Source: Prionace glauca (Eukaryota > Chordata > Chondrichthyes > Carcharhiniformes > Carcharhinidae). Taken from it: DNA of 64,000 nucleotides. Numbering within the stretch: position 1 is the stretch's first letter; each line of letters starts with the position of its first letter. The position numbers and the translations under genes were made by a program. The DNA is taken from contig CM075760.1 of NCBI GenBank assembly GCA_037974335.1, forward strand, positions 59,960,515-60,024,514, written 5' to 3'. The notes under the pieces are model-generated. The model was not told the DNA's origin. It searched no databases and saw only the letters and a program-made list of their open reading frames with translations. Positions 10,010-19,839 of this stretch are shown in pieces.

Positions 10010-10940
10010 CTCTGATTTTTTGTCCCCTGTGGGTTATTCATTTGGTTTCACCCTCAAGAACTACCGTGGCTGCGCATGCGCTGTTCCAATTTACCGGAAT
10101 AAAGATGGCGGATGCGCATGCGCTTTGCAGTACCTGGCTTCCGACAAAGATGGCGGATGTGAACTCGGGCCTGAAACTTCAGAAGGCCCGAGGAATTTTC
10201 TTCGCAGATTGAGAGTTTGTAGTTGACGCCGGGTGTTTATAAAGCCTCAGCAACCACCCACCAAGTCCATTTATATTTCTGGTTTTATTTCGGGCTCTGG
10301 ACCACACTCGGTCTTTGTAAAAATTTCCATTTAAAACCCGCTCGCTCGAGCTCCTGACCGTCTGTCTCCAGGCACTGCGCATGCTCCAGCTCCCAAACCA
10401 GGATGGGGCCGTTAACCTGGGCCAGTTCCCGGGAGGGAGGGAGAAGCCCCGCAGCTGCAAACCAGGCGGCTGACAATGATTCTGAAGCGGATCCACAAAG
10501 TGTTTCCAGACCCGCCCAGCCACCGCCTAACGCTGACTCCGCTTCTCCGGGACAAACAAGCGCCAAGGACAGCAATGACACTGCGCATGCTCCACATAAC
10601 AATACCCAGGGGCTGATTGACGGCAGCTCCGGACCAATAAGAAGAGGGGGCGGGGCTGGTCCTCCAACCAATCGGAGTGAATGAGGGGCGGGGCTGGAGA
10701 CCAACACTCAGAAGAAACCCGGTGAATGTGGAGCGAACATTGCAGCAGCGGAGGGGGAGGCGCTGGAACCGGTGGCTGGATATTGGGGAGGGTCTGGAAA
10801 CACTTTGTGGATCTGCAAACCCTTCAGAATCATTGTCAGCTCCCTGGTTTGTAGCTTCGGGGCTGCTCCCTCTCTCCCTCCTGGCAACAGGCCCAGGTTA
10901 ACGGCCCCATCCTGGCTCAGCCACTGGAGGATGGTTCACA
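10010..10940. promoter_or_regulatory. CpG-island promoter, probably bidirectional
   Basis: This CpG-rich stretch lies between the minus-strand ZNF at 6624-7157 and the plus-strand ZNF at 12238. It holds two perfect NRF1-type TGCGCATGCGC sites (10071-10081, 10113-10123) and two near matches (10376, 10582). Two YY1-type AAGATGGCGG sites lie at 10102-10111 and 10147-10156, and CCAATAAG and CCAATCGG CCAAT boxes at 10633-10680. Arms at 10402-10512 and 10791-10911 are inverted copies. A shared start region for both flanking genes is inferred. No clear GT donor was found for either first exon. Confidence 0.65.
10402..10911. repeat. Inverted repeat inside the CpG island
   Basis: The left arm (10402-10512) begins GATGGGGCCGTTAACCTGGG. 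The right arm (10791-10911) ends with the reverse complement, CCCAGGTTAACGGCCCCATC. Both also share TGACAATGATTCTGAAG and its complement, and CACAAAGTGTTTCCAGACCC and its complement. The arms are imperfect, about 110-120 bp each, around a spacer of about 280 bp. Confidence 0.85.
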
Positions 10941-11778
10941 TCAGAGGATGGGGGAGGGGGACTGTAAATAAGAGGTTACACTTTGGCCTCAAATCAATGA
11001 GGACTCTGATCTCTGGGAAGGAAGGAAACCCTGGGAGGATTCACAAACACCCCCTGGAGGACCCAACACCCCCAATAAGACCCATCGGTTTTATTGTCAG
11101 TCTGCAGACAAGAACTGGAGAACTGAACCCAGATAGAGGAGAGGGAGGGAGAAAACTGGGAGTGGAGGAAAGAGTCTGTTCAGCATTTCTATTGTGGGCT
11201 GATTTTTAAAACTGTTTTTACATACAGTTACAAGTTGACGATTTACACAGAAAACTCAACCCCAATAGAAATATTTGTCTCTCTGTAATTTATATTCTGC
11301 ATTGGTTGTGATGGTTTTTGTAAACAGAGATTACAGCTTTCAGGAAAAATTAAATGGATTGAAGTTTTTTCCTGTAGAGCAGTGACCTGATACAAGTCTT
11401 TAAAATTATCAGTGCCTCGGACAGGGGAAATGTGGAAAGAATGCTTCCATTTGTGACAGAATCTAAAAGGAGGAGCAATCAATAAACAAAGAGTCATAAA
11501 TACTAGATAGTTACTAATAAATCCAGGAAGGCAATAAGGATAAATTTGTTCACTCACAGGTTGAGAATTACCACAGAAATTAATTGAGGAAAGTGCTGAG
11601 ATTGTTTCAAAAGGAAATGGGAGAAGCGCACAAGAGAAAAAGAAATAGAAAAATCAACTGAATGGCTGAGATGAGGTATATGGGATGGGAGAAGCTGTGT
11701 CATATATAAAGAATTAAACTGAATGGTTTATTTGTGTCTAGTATATTCAAAATAATTCAATGTAAACTCCTTTTCCAG
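10941..11778 (+). other. Likely intron of the 12-kb zinc-finger gene
   Basis: I see no gene. The stretch is AT-rich and ends in the acceptor CTCCTTTTCCAG at 11767-11778, in the same context as the last-exon acceptors of the other ZNF genes. Confidence 0.5.
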
Positions 11779-12111
11779 AATATCTGCAGACGGGCGATTC
11801 AAGCCAAATATCTTGGGATCTGACAGTGTCACACAATTCTTCAGGATCTGAATATCAAAGGCCTATGAATGTGGAAGGAGAAATGTTTGCCTATTTTGTC
11901 TTTGGGAAATTACTCAACATCATTGTGACTGGAAAAGCCCTGAGACACAGACATCTGTTATTTTTCCACAGCTGGAGCAGATCTTTAACCAGTTACACAG
12001 TGTGAAAAAAAACACATTTACATCAGCTGGACACCGTACTCGTGTTCTTTGTGTGAACCTGGTTTCAACTGATTGTATAACCTGGAGAGACATGAGGACA
12101 CCTGCACCATG

Positions 12112-12237
12112 TGAACAAGGAGCAGCAATAGGCCATTCGGCCCCACAGGCCAGTTCCGTCATTTAATAACATCATGGCTAATCTGATAGTGAGCTCAAAT
12201 CTGCATTCCGCCTACACCCGATAGCCTGTCAATAATC
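12112..12237 (-). mobile_element. CR1-like LINE 3' fragment inserted at the start codon of a zinc-finger gene
   Basis: Reversed CR1 3' sequence (GGAGCAGCAATAGGCCATTC, then ATCATGGCTAATCTGAT) sits between the leader's ancestral ATG (12109-12111) and the ATG now used (12238-12240). The leader up to CTGCACCATG and the coding after ATGGATAAACCG match the uninterrupted paralogues. The insertion therefore fell on the ATG, with at least ATG duplicated. Confidence 0.8.
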
Positions 12238-13386
12238 ATGGATAAACCGTGGAAATGTGCGGACTGTGGGATGGGATTCAATTACCCGTCTGAATTGGAA
12301 ACCCATCGACGTATTCACACTGGGGAGAGACCATTCACCTGCTTTGTGTGTGGGAAGGGATTCACTCAGTCATCCAGCCTGTACACACACCAGCATGTCC
12401 ATACTGGTGAGAAGCCATTCACCTGTCTTCAATGTGGGAAGGGATTTAATGCCTTATCAAACCTCCGGACTCACCACCAGGTTCACTCTGATCAGAGACC
12501 ATTTAGATGTTCTGATTGTGAGAAGAGCTTTAAAAGCAGAAAGGATTTATTGATTCACCAACGCACTCACACTGGGGAGAGGCCGTTCATCTGCAACGTG
12601 TGTGGTAAGGGATTCACTCAGTCGTCCCACCTCCTGACACACCAAAGTGTTCACACTGATCAGAGACCATTTAAATGTTCTGACTGTGAGAAGAACTTTA
12701 AAAGCAGAAAGGATTTACTGATTCATCAACGCACTCACACTGGGGAGAGGCCGTTCATCTGCCCCGTGTGTGGAAAGGGATTCACTTGTTCATCGCAGCT
12801 CCTGAAACACCGATTTGTTCACACTGATCAGAGACCTATCAATTGTTCTGAATGTGAGAAAACTTTTAAAAGCAAAAAGGATCTTCTGAAACACCAGCAC
12901 ACTCACACGGGGGAGAGGCCATTCACCTGCTCTCTCTGTGGGAAGGGATTCACTCGATTGGCCCACCTTCTGAGACACCGTCGAGTTCACACTGGGGAGA
13001 GGCCGTTCACCTGCCCTGTGTGTTGTCAGGAATTCATTGATACATCCGACCTTCTGATACACCGGCGAGTTCACACTGGAGAGAGACCTTACACTTGCCT
13101 CCTGTGCAGCAAGAGATTCACTCAGTTATCCCACCTGACTACACACCAACTTGTTCACACTGATCAGAGACCTTTTGAATGTTCTGATTGTGAGAAGAGA
13201 TTTAAAAGTAAACAGAATCTGCTGAAACACCAGCGAGTTCACACTGGGGAAAGGCCGTTCAACTGTTCCATGTGTGGGAAGGGATTCGCTCAGTCAAACA
13301 ACCTGCTGAAACACCAGCAAGTTCACAGGCGACAGCAGGGGTTGGATTCTGCTGTTATTGCTGCTGTTAATCACATCCAGGACTGA
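12238..13386 (+). CDS. C2H2 zinc-finger protein, 13 fingers, intact
   Basis: A 382-residue protein starts Met-Asp-Lys-Pro-Trp-Lys and ends after a 20-residue tail beyond the last finger. All 13 fingers keep both Cys and both His (the first is W-K-C-A-D-C-G-M-G-F). Fingers 4, 6, 8 and 12 share a distinct form (C-S-D/E-C-E-K-x-F-K-S) and are preceded by SDQRP or TDQRP linkers instead of TGERP. They alternate with ordinary fingers, which points to growth by two-finger units. The gene pairs head to head with the ZNF at 6624-7157. It is a probable nuclear DNA-binding factor with unknown target. The start codon adjoins a LINE fragment. A CR1 fragment begins within about 20 bp after the stop. Confidence 0.9.
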   Translation: MDKPWKCADCGMGFNYPSELETHRRIHTGERPFTCFVCGKGFTQSSSLYTHQHVHTGEKPFTCLQCGKGFNALSNLRTHHQVHSDQRPFRCSDCEKSFKSRKDLLIHQRTHTGERPFICNVCGKGFTQSSHLLTHQSVHTDQRPFKCSDCEKNFKSRKDLLIHQRTHTGERPFICPVCGKGFTCSSQLLKHRFVHTDQRPINCSECEKTFKSKKDLLKHQHTHTGERPFTCSLCGKGFTRLAHLLRHRRVHTGERPFTCPVCCQEFIDTSDLLIHRRVHTGERPYTCLLCSKRFTQLSHLTTHQLVHTDQRPFECSDCEKRFKSKQNLLKHQRVHTGERPFNCSMCGKGFAQSNNLLKHQQVHRRQQGLDSAVIAAVNHIQD

Positions 13387-13399
13387 ATAGTGTCTGGTT

Positions 13400-14875
13400 A
13401 CCAATGAGGTTCCACAGTTTTGTGGTATATATCAATGACTTAGACTTAAATGTAAGGGTCATGATTCAGTTTGCAGATGATACAACAATTGTATTTGTGT
13501 TTAACAATCCAGAAGAAAGCCGTGGACTGCAGGAAGATATCAGTGGGCTGGTCAGATGGGCAGAAAAATGGCTCATGGAATTCAATCTGGAGCAGTGAGA
13601 GAGAATGAATTTGGGACATTAGACAAGACAAGGGAATGAACAATAAAGGGGATGATGCTGAGAATTATAGAGGATCAGAGAGAACCTGGAGTCAACATCC
13701 AGGCACCTGTGAAGGAGGCTGGACAGGTAGATCATAAGACCATCAGATGTAGGAGCAAAATTAGGCCATTCAGCCCATTGAGTCTGCTCTGCCGTTCAAT
13801 CAAGGCTGATAAGTTTCTCAATCAGGTGGTCAGGAAGATATTTGGCCAAAGACTAGTTTATAAGAGGAGGGAGATTATGCTCAAACTGAAGCAGAGAGTG
13901 GGAATAAATGGATCCTTTTCAGAGTGGCAAGCAGCGACTAGTGGGTACGGCAGGGTTCAGTGCTGTAACCCCAACTGTCCATAATATACATTAATAATTT
14001 GGATGAAGGAATTGAATGCAATATCTCCAATTTTTAGATGACACGAAGCTGGGTGGCTGTGTGTGCTGTGAGGAGGTTCCTAAGAGGCTACAGTGGCTTG
14101 GGCAGATTCCTGGCAAATGCAAAATACTATGGATAAATGTGAGGTTATCAACTTTGGTGGCAAAAACAGGAAGAAAGATTATTATCTGAATGGTGGCAGT
14201 TTAGGAAAAGGGGAAGTGCAGTGTGAGCTGGGTGTCATGATGGGACAGTTGCTGAAGGTTGGCATGCAGGTACAGCAGGCATTGAGGAAAGCTAATGGCA
14301 TGCTGCCCTTCATAGTAAGAGGATTTGAGTATAGGAGTAAGATTGTTTTGCTCAGTTGTACAGGGCATTGGTGAAGCCACACCTTGAGTATTGTGTGCAG
14401 TTTTGGTCTTGTAGTCTGAGGGAGTCCAGCTAAGGTTCACCAGACTGATTCCTGGAATGGCAGGACTGACTTATGAAGAGAGACTGGATCGACTGGACTT
14501 TTACGCACTGGAATTTCGAATGAGAAGGGATCTCGTAGAAATATTTAAAATCCTGATGGGACTAGACAGGCTGGATGCTGTCCCAACGTGTTCCCAATGT
14601 TGGGGAAGTCCAGAAATAGGGGTTACAATCTGAGACAGATGAGAAAGAACTTCATGTTGTGAACCTGTGGAATTCTGTACCACAGAAAGCTGTTGGGGCC
14701 AATTTGTTAACTATGTTCAAGAGGGAGCTGGACGTGACTAAAGGGACAAGGGGTATGGAGAGAAAGTGGAACTGTGATACTGAAAGAGCATGATCTACCA
14801 TGATCATATTGAATGGTGGTGCAGGCTCAAAAGACTGAACAGCCTACTCCTGCACCTATTTTCTGAGTTTATAAA
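13400..14875 (+). mobile_element. Two or more CR1-like LINE fragments
   Basis: The first fragment, 13404-13650, encodes Y-I-N-D-L-D-L-N and F-A-D-D-T-T-I-V. The second runs from about 13900 to 14875: K-C-E-V-I-N-F-G-G, D-Y-Y-L-N-G-G, V-Q-Q-A-L-R-K-A-N-G-M-L-P-F-I, and a 3' end near CCTACTCCTGCACC at 14845. Frames are broken. A third CR1 3' end (AGGCCATTCAGCCCATTGAG, reversed) lies at 13735-13805. Confidence 0.75.
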
Positions 14876-14924
14876 ATGCTTTGTAAAATGTTCTGTCGAA
14901 GGATCATTTAGATCCAAAAAATTA

Positions 14925-15405
14925 ACCCTGTTTCTCCACACAGATGCTGCCAGACCTGCTGAGGTTACCCAACATATTCTGTTCATATTTATAAAATGCT
15001 AGTTCGAATAAGCTGGAGTGCTGAGCACAGTTCTGGTCACCAGATTAATCAATTATAAAAGTTTATGTCAAGTAAAGCTTGTGTAGCAGAAAGCTGAAGC
15101 CAGTTGGCAAATTTTTAATATAATTACAATCTTTCAATTTTCAAATCCAGCGAATAAAGGGTTGAAGAATTAGGAGGGTTAGTGAAGAAATTATTTCACC
15201 CGGAGAGTCATGGGGATTTGGAACTCACTGCCTGAAAGGACGGGAGAGGCAGAAACCCTCATCATGTTAAACAGGAACTTAGATACACAGTTCAGATTCT
15301 GCAGCAACAGAGGGACAGATTAAGAGCTGGAACATAGGATGAAACTGGACAGTACTTTTCAAGCCAGCACAGACATGATGGGCTGAATGGCCTCCTGCTG
15401 TTCAG
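14925..15405 (+). mobile_element. CR1-like 3' fragment and a short dispersed repeat
   Basis: 14930-14985 is a copy of a short repeat (CACAGATGCTGCCAGACCTG, CTGAGG) also seen at 30955, 45815, 47165 and 53980. 15150-15405 is an old CR1 3' fragment ending in GATGGGCTGAATGGCCTCC. Confidence 0.6.
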
Positions 15406-15654
15406 TTAATTTTCTATATTTCATTCTGACGGTTGGAGTTTGTTTCTACTGATGTTAATAACTCCTTGACTGGGCTGCAGTGTTATATTCTGAATAAATG
15501 CAAAATCAGCTTGATTAAAATGCATCAGAGTAGATTCTTTGTCTTTCCCACTGTGTTATCTGATTGTACTCTGATTTTCTCATCAGTAACACAACTAATC
15601 TCAGTCACCCCAATCTGCGAATGATTAAGTAAATTCCTTCTCTAACACTGCGAG

Positions 15655-15780
15655 TGTACCTCAAACCACAGGGACTGCAGCGTTTCAGGAAGGGCAGCTC
15701 ACCACCACCTCAAGGGCAATTAGGAATAGACAATAAAAATACTGGCCTAGTCGGTGACACCCACACCCCATGAAAAGAAA
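15655..15780 (+). mobile_element. 3' end of the jockey-type LINE or its SINE
   Basis: The stretch contains GGCAGCTCACCACCACCTC, AAGGGCAATTAGGAATAGAC and CTGGCCTAGTCGGTGAC. It matches the 3' end of the LINE at 36745-36850. Confidence 0.65.
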
Positions 15781-15959
15781 ATGTATATTCAAACAAGACT
15801 TAATTAAGGCAGGACAGGATTCTTTGCATAATTAGTTTTACAACACTAAATTAACATTAAAATGATTATTAAAGGATAGGGGTTTGCATATCAATCCAGG
15901 GAAATTACCAAGATGATGCTGGAGTGTGGCAACTTCTTGCAAGCTGTGCCCAGCAAACC

Positions 15960-16475
15960 CTCTCATTCTATCTTCTACTCGTTCTGCACTTCTAAAACTT
16001 TATTCTGACTCTTATGACTGTAAAAAGTCTGACAACACCAGGTTTTAGTCCAACCGATTTATTTGATAATATTCTCACAAGCAAGCAAGCTTTCGAGGTT
16101 ACCCTCTTTGTCAGGTGAATGGAGAGTTCTGAATGCGGATTCGCATTCTAATCAGCAACTGTCTGTGCTTTATATGCTCTGTCTGTCTGAGGTCAGAACT
16201 CTCCATTCACCTGACGAAGAGGGTAACCTCGAAAGCTTGCTTGCTTGTGAGAATATTATCAAATGAATCGGTTGGACTAAAACCTGGTGTTGTCAGACTT
16301 TTTACTGTGTTTACGCCAGTCCAACGCCGGCAAACCCACATCATGACTCTTATGACTGTAACACTGTATTCTGCATCCTCTCCTCTACGTAAAGTACCCT
16401 TTCTCTGTACGGCACACAAGAAACAATACTTTTCACTGTATGTCAATACATTGACGATAATAAATCAAATCAATG
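15960..16475 (+). mobile_element. L2-like LINE 3' end, split by a fold-back retroposon
   Basis: The left piece ends at 16022 and the right piece resumes at 16344. The right piece carries CATCCTCTCCTCTACG, then CAATACTTTTCACTGTATG and ATAATAAATCAAATC. Confidence 0.75.
16023..16343. mobile_element. Fold-back retroposon with a 17-bp target duplication
   Basis: The left arm, about 16023-16125, runs AAAAGTCTGACAACACCAGG, AGTCCAACCGATTTATTTGA and CAAGCTTTCGAGGTTACCCT. The right arm, about 16197-16310, is its reverse complement. A tail with TTTACGCCAGTCCAACGCC follows. The target duplication TGACTCTTATGACTGTA is perfect at 16006-16022 and 16344-16360. Relatives lie at 22690-23065 and 57095-57220. 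A duplication of this length fits LINE-type integration rather than a DNA transposon. Confidence 0.8.
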
Positions 16476-16479
16476 ACTT

Positions 16480-17515
16480 TTGCAACTTTATCTAGGTGTT
16501 AATCCATCACAGCATTCCGCTCTCAAAACTCTGTCTCAGACACAGTCCCACTTGCTGACATGGACATGGGAATCTTGCCTCGACTGAGTGTCTTCAGTAA
16601 TCAGCCAGCAACAAATCATTACGGAGCCCTGACTTTTAACCCCTGAGTGGCCAGCACCCTGTGTCAGAGTCAAGCTTCTCCTCGGTTAATAATTACGTCT
16701 AACTGCTGTTCGGGTTAATCCAATTAGTTATTAGGAACAGCGGCCACCCAGTCTCAGTACATCAGACAAGAATACAAGAGAGCTAAAATCTCTTAATTTT
16801 GAAGTATTTTGCTATCCACTGGATCAAACTAAAGATTATAATGTACCATTCCTCGGGACCTTTATCGGGGATCCTTCATTATTAGAACAGTTTGTCTGAA
16901 ATTGCCGTTTCTTTCACAGAGAGACATGTAATAATTCAACTTAAGTTTTGAATGAAAATCCAGTCTTTCCAATATGATTATTGATTCATTATTTCTAACT
17001 TAATCAAGGTTCATCAATTGTACAATCATCTTTCATGACTGGTTACTCATCATACAGTAATTTGATTAATATATGTGGTTAATACAGAAAACAAAGTGAC
17101 TTCTTTCATCACATGTTAGTATCCAAATGACTTCCTTGACCTTGTTAGTTATTACAACAGATACAATATAGAAATGGTCAAGTTAAATTCAGGTATAACC
17201 AATCAGACCTATTTGCAGTGAGAAATATGATTGAATGCAGCAGTAGTGAGAAAGGGTCGATGTCAAGTTAAAATTGAGATGTGGTCTGGTGCAGTTTTAA
17301 TAGAGAATATCTCGTCTAATATAAGCTGATGCAAAATCTAATGTAACGGTAACTAAGAGAGATCCCTATGAAGTATAACAGAGATTTGGTCTTCAGTGGT
17401 ATAAAGCCAGGGCCTCCTATGATCTAAACAGATGTTTTGCCTAATTATTAATAAGGAGAGTTAAATGTAGAATAGAGCAATTGTCTAATGTAACATAAGC
17501 TGAGACACAGCCTGG
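16480..17515. other. No gene recognised
   Basis: This is AT-rich, apparently single-copy sequence. I saw no open frame of note, RNA gene or known repeat. Confidence 0.4.
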
Positions 17516-17519
17516 TTTA

Positions 17520-17830
17520 ACATAAATATAGGGCAGCACGATGGTACAGTGGTAGCACTGCTGCCTCACAGCACCAGGTACCCAGGTTTGATTCCCAGCT
17601 TGGATCACTGCCTGTGCGGAGTCTGCATGTTCTCCCCATGTTTGCTTGGGTTTCCTCTGGGTGCTCCAGTTTCCTCGCACACTCCAAAGACGTATAGGTT
17701 AGGTTGATTGGCAATGCTCCTTCGTGTCAGGGGGATCAGCAGGGTAAATATGTGGGGTTATAGGGCTGGGACTGAGGTGGGATTGTCAGTGCAGGCTTGA
17801 TGAACTGAATGGCTTCTTTCTGCATGAGAG
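17520..17830 (+). mobile_element. tRNA-derived SINE with CR1-type tail
   Basis: The head is GGGCAGCACGATGGTACAGT, with a B-box-like AGGTTTGATTCCC, CATGTTCTCCCCATG, TTAGGTTGATTGGC, and the tail GATGAACTGAATGGC. Near full length, same subfamily as 7603-7915. Confidence 0.85.
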
Positions 17831-17839
17831 AGATTCAAT

Positions 17840-18200
17840 GCTTTGAAATATGAACATGGTCCAGAAACAGTATTAACAAAGGGAGGGGCTGCAGTAATTT
17901 GAATAGGGGCTTGGTTGGCACTGTAACCGAGACAGAGCTGTGTACAATGTGAACTCAGACAAGGTCTGGAGTAGTACAAAAAGGTTCAAGTGTAATAATA
18001 ACAGATAGTAATAACCCAGACAGGGCCCAGATTAAAATAACCAGAGATGGGAACCAGGATTTTATGGCCCTTCTAGCCCAGTGGTACATTATTGTTCTGT
18101 TGAACTAACTGGAGATTTAAATGGCTATCCATTTAAGCCCAAATCTTTCCCAATAGCCCTGCAATTTTGCCACTTTAAGAATGTATCAGATTGTTTTTTT
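17840..18200. other. No gene recognised; 3' flank of the BTB gene
   Basis: I see no coding signal. This lies downstream of the minus-strand BTB gene and may hold its 3' untranslated region. I did not find a clear polyadenylation signal. Confidence 0.4.
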
Positions 18201-18204
18201 CAAA

Positions 18205-18415
18205 GTTAATTAATGAATCTGATTCCACAACCCATTCAAGCAGTGCACACCAACCAGATCACATCTTACCGTGTCAAATAGACATCTCCTCAATCTCAAC
18301 TCTTGTTTCTTTGCACATTTTAAATCTATTCATCCTCTGGTTACCAACCCTCTTGCTCGTTGGAACAGTTTCTCCCCACTTACTCCTATCAGACCCCTCA
18401 TGAATTGAACACTTC
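18205..18415 (-). mobile_element. CR1-like LINE fragment contributing the end of the BTB frame
   Basis: On the minus strand this reads as CR1 C-terminal coding: G-I-E-V-F-N, then a stretch matching M-R-G-L-D-R, G-E-K-L-F and G-N-Q-R-M-N-R-F-K, all decayed. It overlaps the last codons of the BTB gene, whose TGA is at 18398-18400. Confidence 0.65.
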
Positions 18416-19750
18416 AATCCCCTGGGATTTCTCTGATTTCTCCTCGATGGTGTGTCCAATGAGGTGCAGCTTCATTGTGCCATCAGTGATGTATTTATCT
18501 CGCTCTGGCAAGGGGATCAGATCTTTAATCTCAGCTTTCTCTGTGTGTGGGACCTGGAGGGTCTTCACATCATTCACAAACCAAACTCCATTGACACATT
18601 GGTAAAGCAGAATGCTCAGCTTGTGAGAATGTGTCTTCCCAGCTGGATCACAATTACTCACTGAGACAGAGAGAGTGGAAAAGTCATCCTCCTGCCAAAC
18701 TGTCTGATATCTTGAGTAATAGTCATAATTGTTCCTTGGCTGCTGAGTTGAAATCGTTTGACCTTTTGGGGCAAAGGTAACATACCACTGAGTCTTTAGT
18801 TTGAAATGGCTGGTTGAGAACGATGTCACAATAGGTCCTTTATTCATGTTCTGATATCCTGTGATTTCCCAGAGGTGGCTGAATCTTTCTGATGTGTACA
18901 ATCTCATGGTAAATGGGATGGTGCTGATATCATAGCGTTGGCTGATGGAGTCCATGGGCAAAAGGTGCACTTGGTAAACCAGCAAGCTCTCCCGGAGCAG
19001 GTAGTTAGAGATTGCCTTGGGTAGGCTTCCGGGGGTTTGGAGAATAAACAGTTTCTCTGGGGGCATCATAGGATAGCGAATGTGGTGCAACATTTCCTTG
19101 ATGTGGGCAGGATGTAGAGAGAGCCATCTCACCAGGGCTTGGAAAAGGATCACTTCATCCTCCAGCACCACGTCAGACCTTTGGAGGAGAGCAGAGAGTT
19201 GGTGCGGTTCCATTGATGTCCAGTCCGGAGACTTTATGACGCTGCCAGTGTTCCAGGCTATAAACCGGAGACATTTCTCTTCCAGTTGGGTCAGGCCAGT
19301 CAGCTTGGCATATCTCTGCCATGTGATGGCACGGTTGGAGGAGCCTGGGGCAGCCACATTGGCCAACATGAACTGCTGGCAGCTTTCTCTCAGCTCCTGG
19401 ATGTTGTATTTCTCTGACAGAAGGTGAAGGGGTTGCACATTCTCAGTGCTGAGGGTGACACTCCCACTGTACAGATACCTCAGGAAATCCTGGAAGTGAC
19501 CCAGGCAGTCCTCTTCCTCAGTGAGGTGGACAGTCTGGCCTTTAGCATCCGACCAACGCTCAGTGTCCAACAGGGTCCTGAAGACGTCACTTCGCACGAC
19601 CAGGATGAACCTGTGGGCGTTCAGCGTGAGCTTTTTGTTCACAATCAGTTTGATGTCGCTGAAATCCTCCTTGTTGAACAGGGCAGAGAGACTATCAATG
19701 AAACTGGTCTGGTGATTGAGGCTCTCCGATGGCCCAGTGACATCCATCAT
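18398..19750 (-). CDS. BTB-BACK protein, BTBD17/LGALS3BP-like, interferon-linked promoter
   Basis: A 450-residue protein. A BTB/POZ domain (about residues 27-130: D-F-S-D-I-K-L-I-V, then A-H-R-F-I-L) is followed by a BACK domain (about 140-245: C-L-R-F-I-A-W-N, L-L-Q-R-S-D-V-V-L). A C-terminal domain (about 290-440) resembles that of BTBD17, which also shares I-R-Y-P-M and the terminal L-H-L-I. No signal peptide or SRCR domain is seen, so a cytoplasmic or nuclear BTB scaffold is more likely than a secreted protein. Start: an acceptor (CACTGACAG) sits right before ATGATG. A probable non-coding exon 1 lies at 23191-23290, beside an interferon-type element. The last seven or so codons and the stop appear to come from a CR1 fragment. 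The exact family member is unsure. Confidence 0.88.
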   Translation of the reverse strand: MMDVTGPSESLNHQTSFIDSLSALFNKEDFSDIKLIVNKKLTLNAHRFILVVRSDVFRTLLDTERWSDAKGQTVHLTEEEDCLGHFQDFLRYLYSGSVTLSTENVQPLHLLSEKYNIQELRESCQQFMLANVAAPGSSNRAITWQRYAKLTGLTQLEEKCLRFIAWNTGSVIKSPDWTSMEPHQLSALLQRSDVVLEDEVILFQALVRWLSLHPAHIKEMLHHIRYPMMPPEKLFILQTPGSLPKAISNYLLRESLLVYQVHLLPMDSISQRYDISTIPFTMRLYTSERFSHLWEITGYQNMNKGPIVTSFSTSHFKLKTQWYVTFAPKGQTISTQQPRNNYDYYSRYQTVWQEDDFSTLSVSVSNCDPAGKTHSHKLSILLYQCVNGVWFVNDVKTLQVPHTEKAEIKDLIPLPERDKYITDGTMKLHLIGHTIEEKSEKSQGIEVFNS

Positions 19751-19839
19751 CTGTCAGTGAAATACAAACAGTCAATAAATGATTAGGAGGAAGGAGACAG
19801 TGAGCTGAGACAATGGATACCAATGGAGAACAGAACGTG

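Noticed and set aside
17530-17610. tRNA gene
   Set aside because: A and B boxes are present but there is no cloverleaf or mature tRNA end. It continues into a SINE body and tail.
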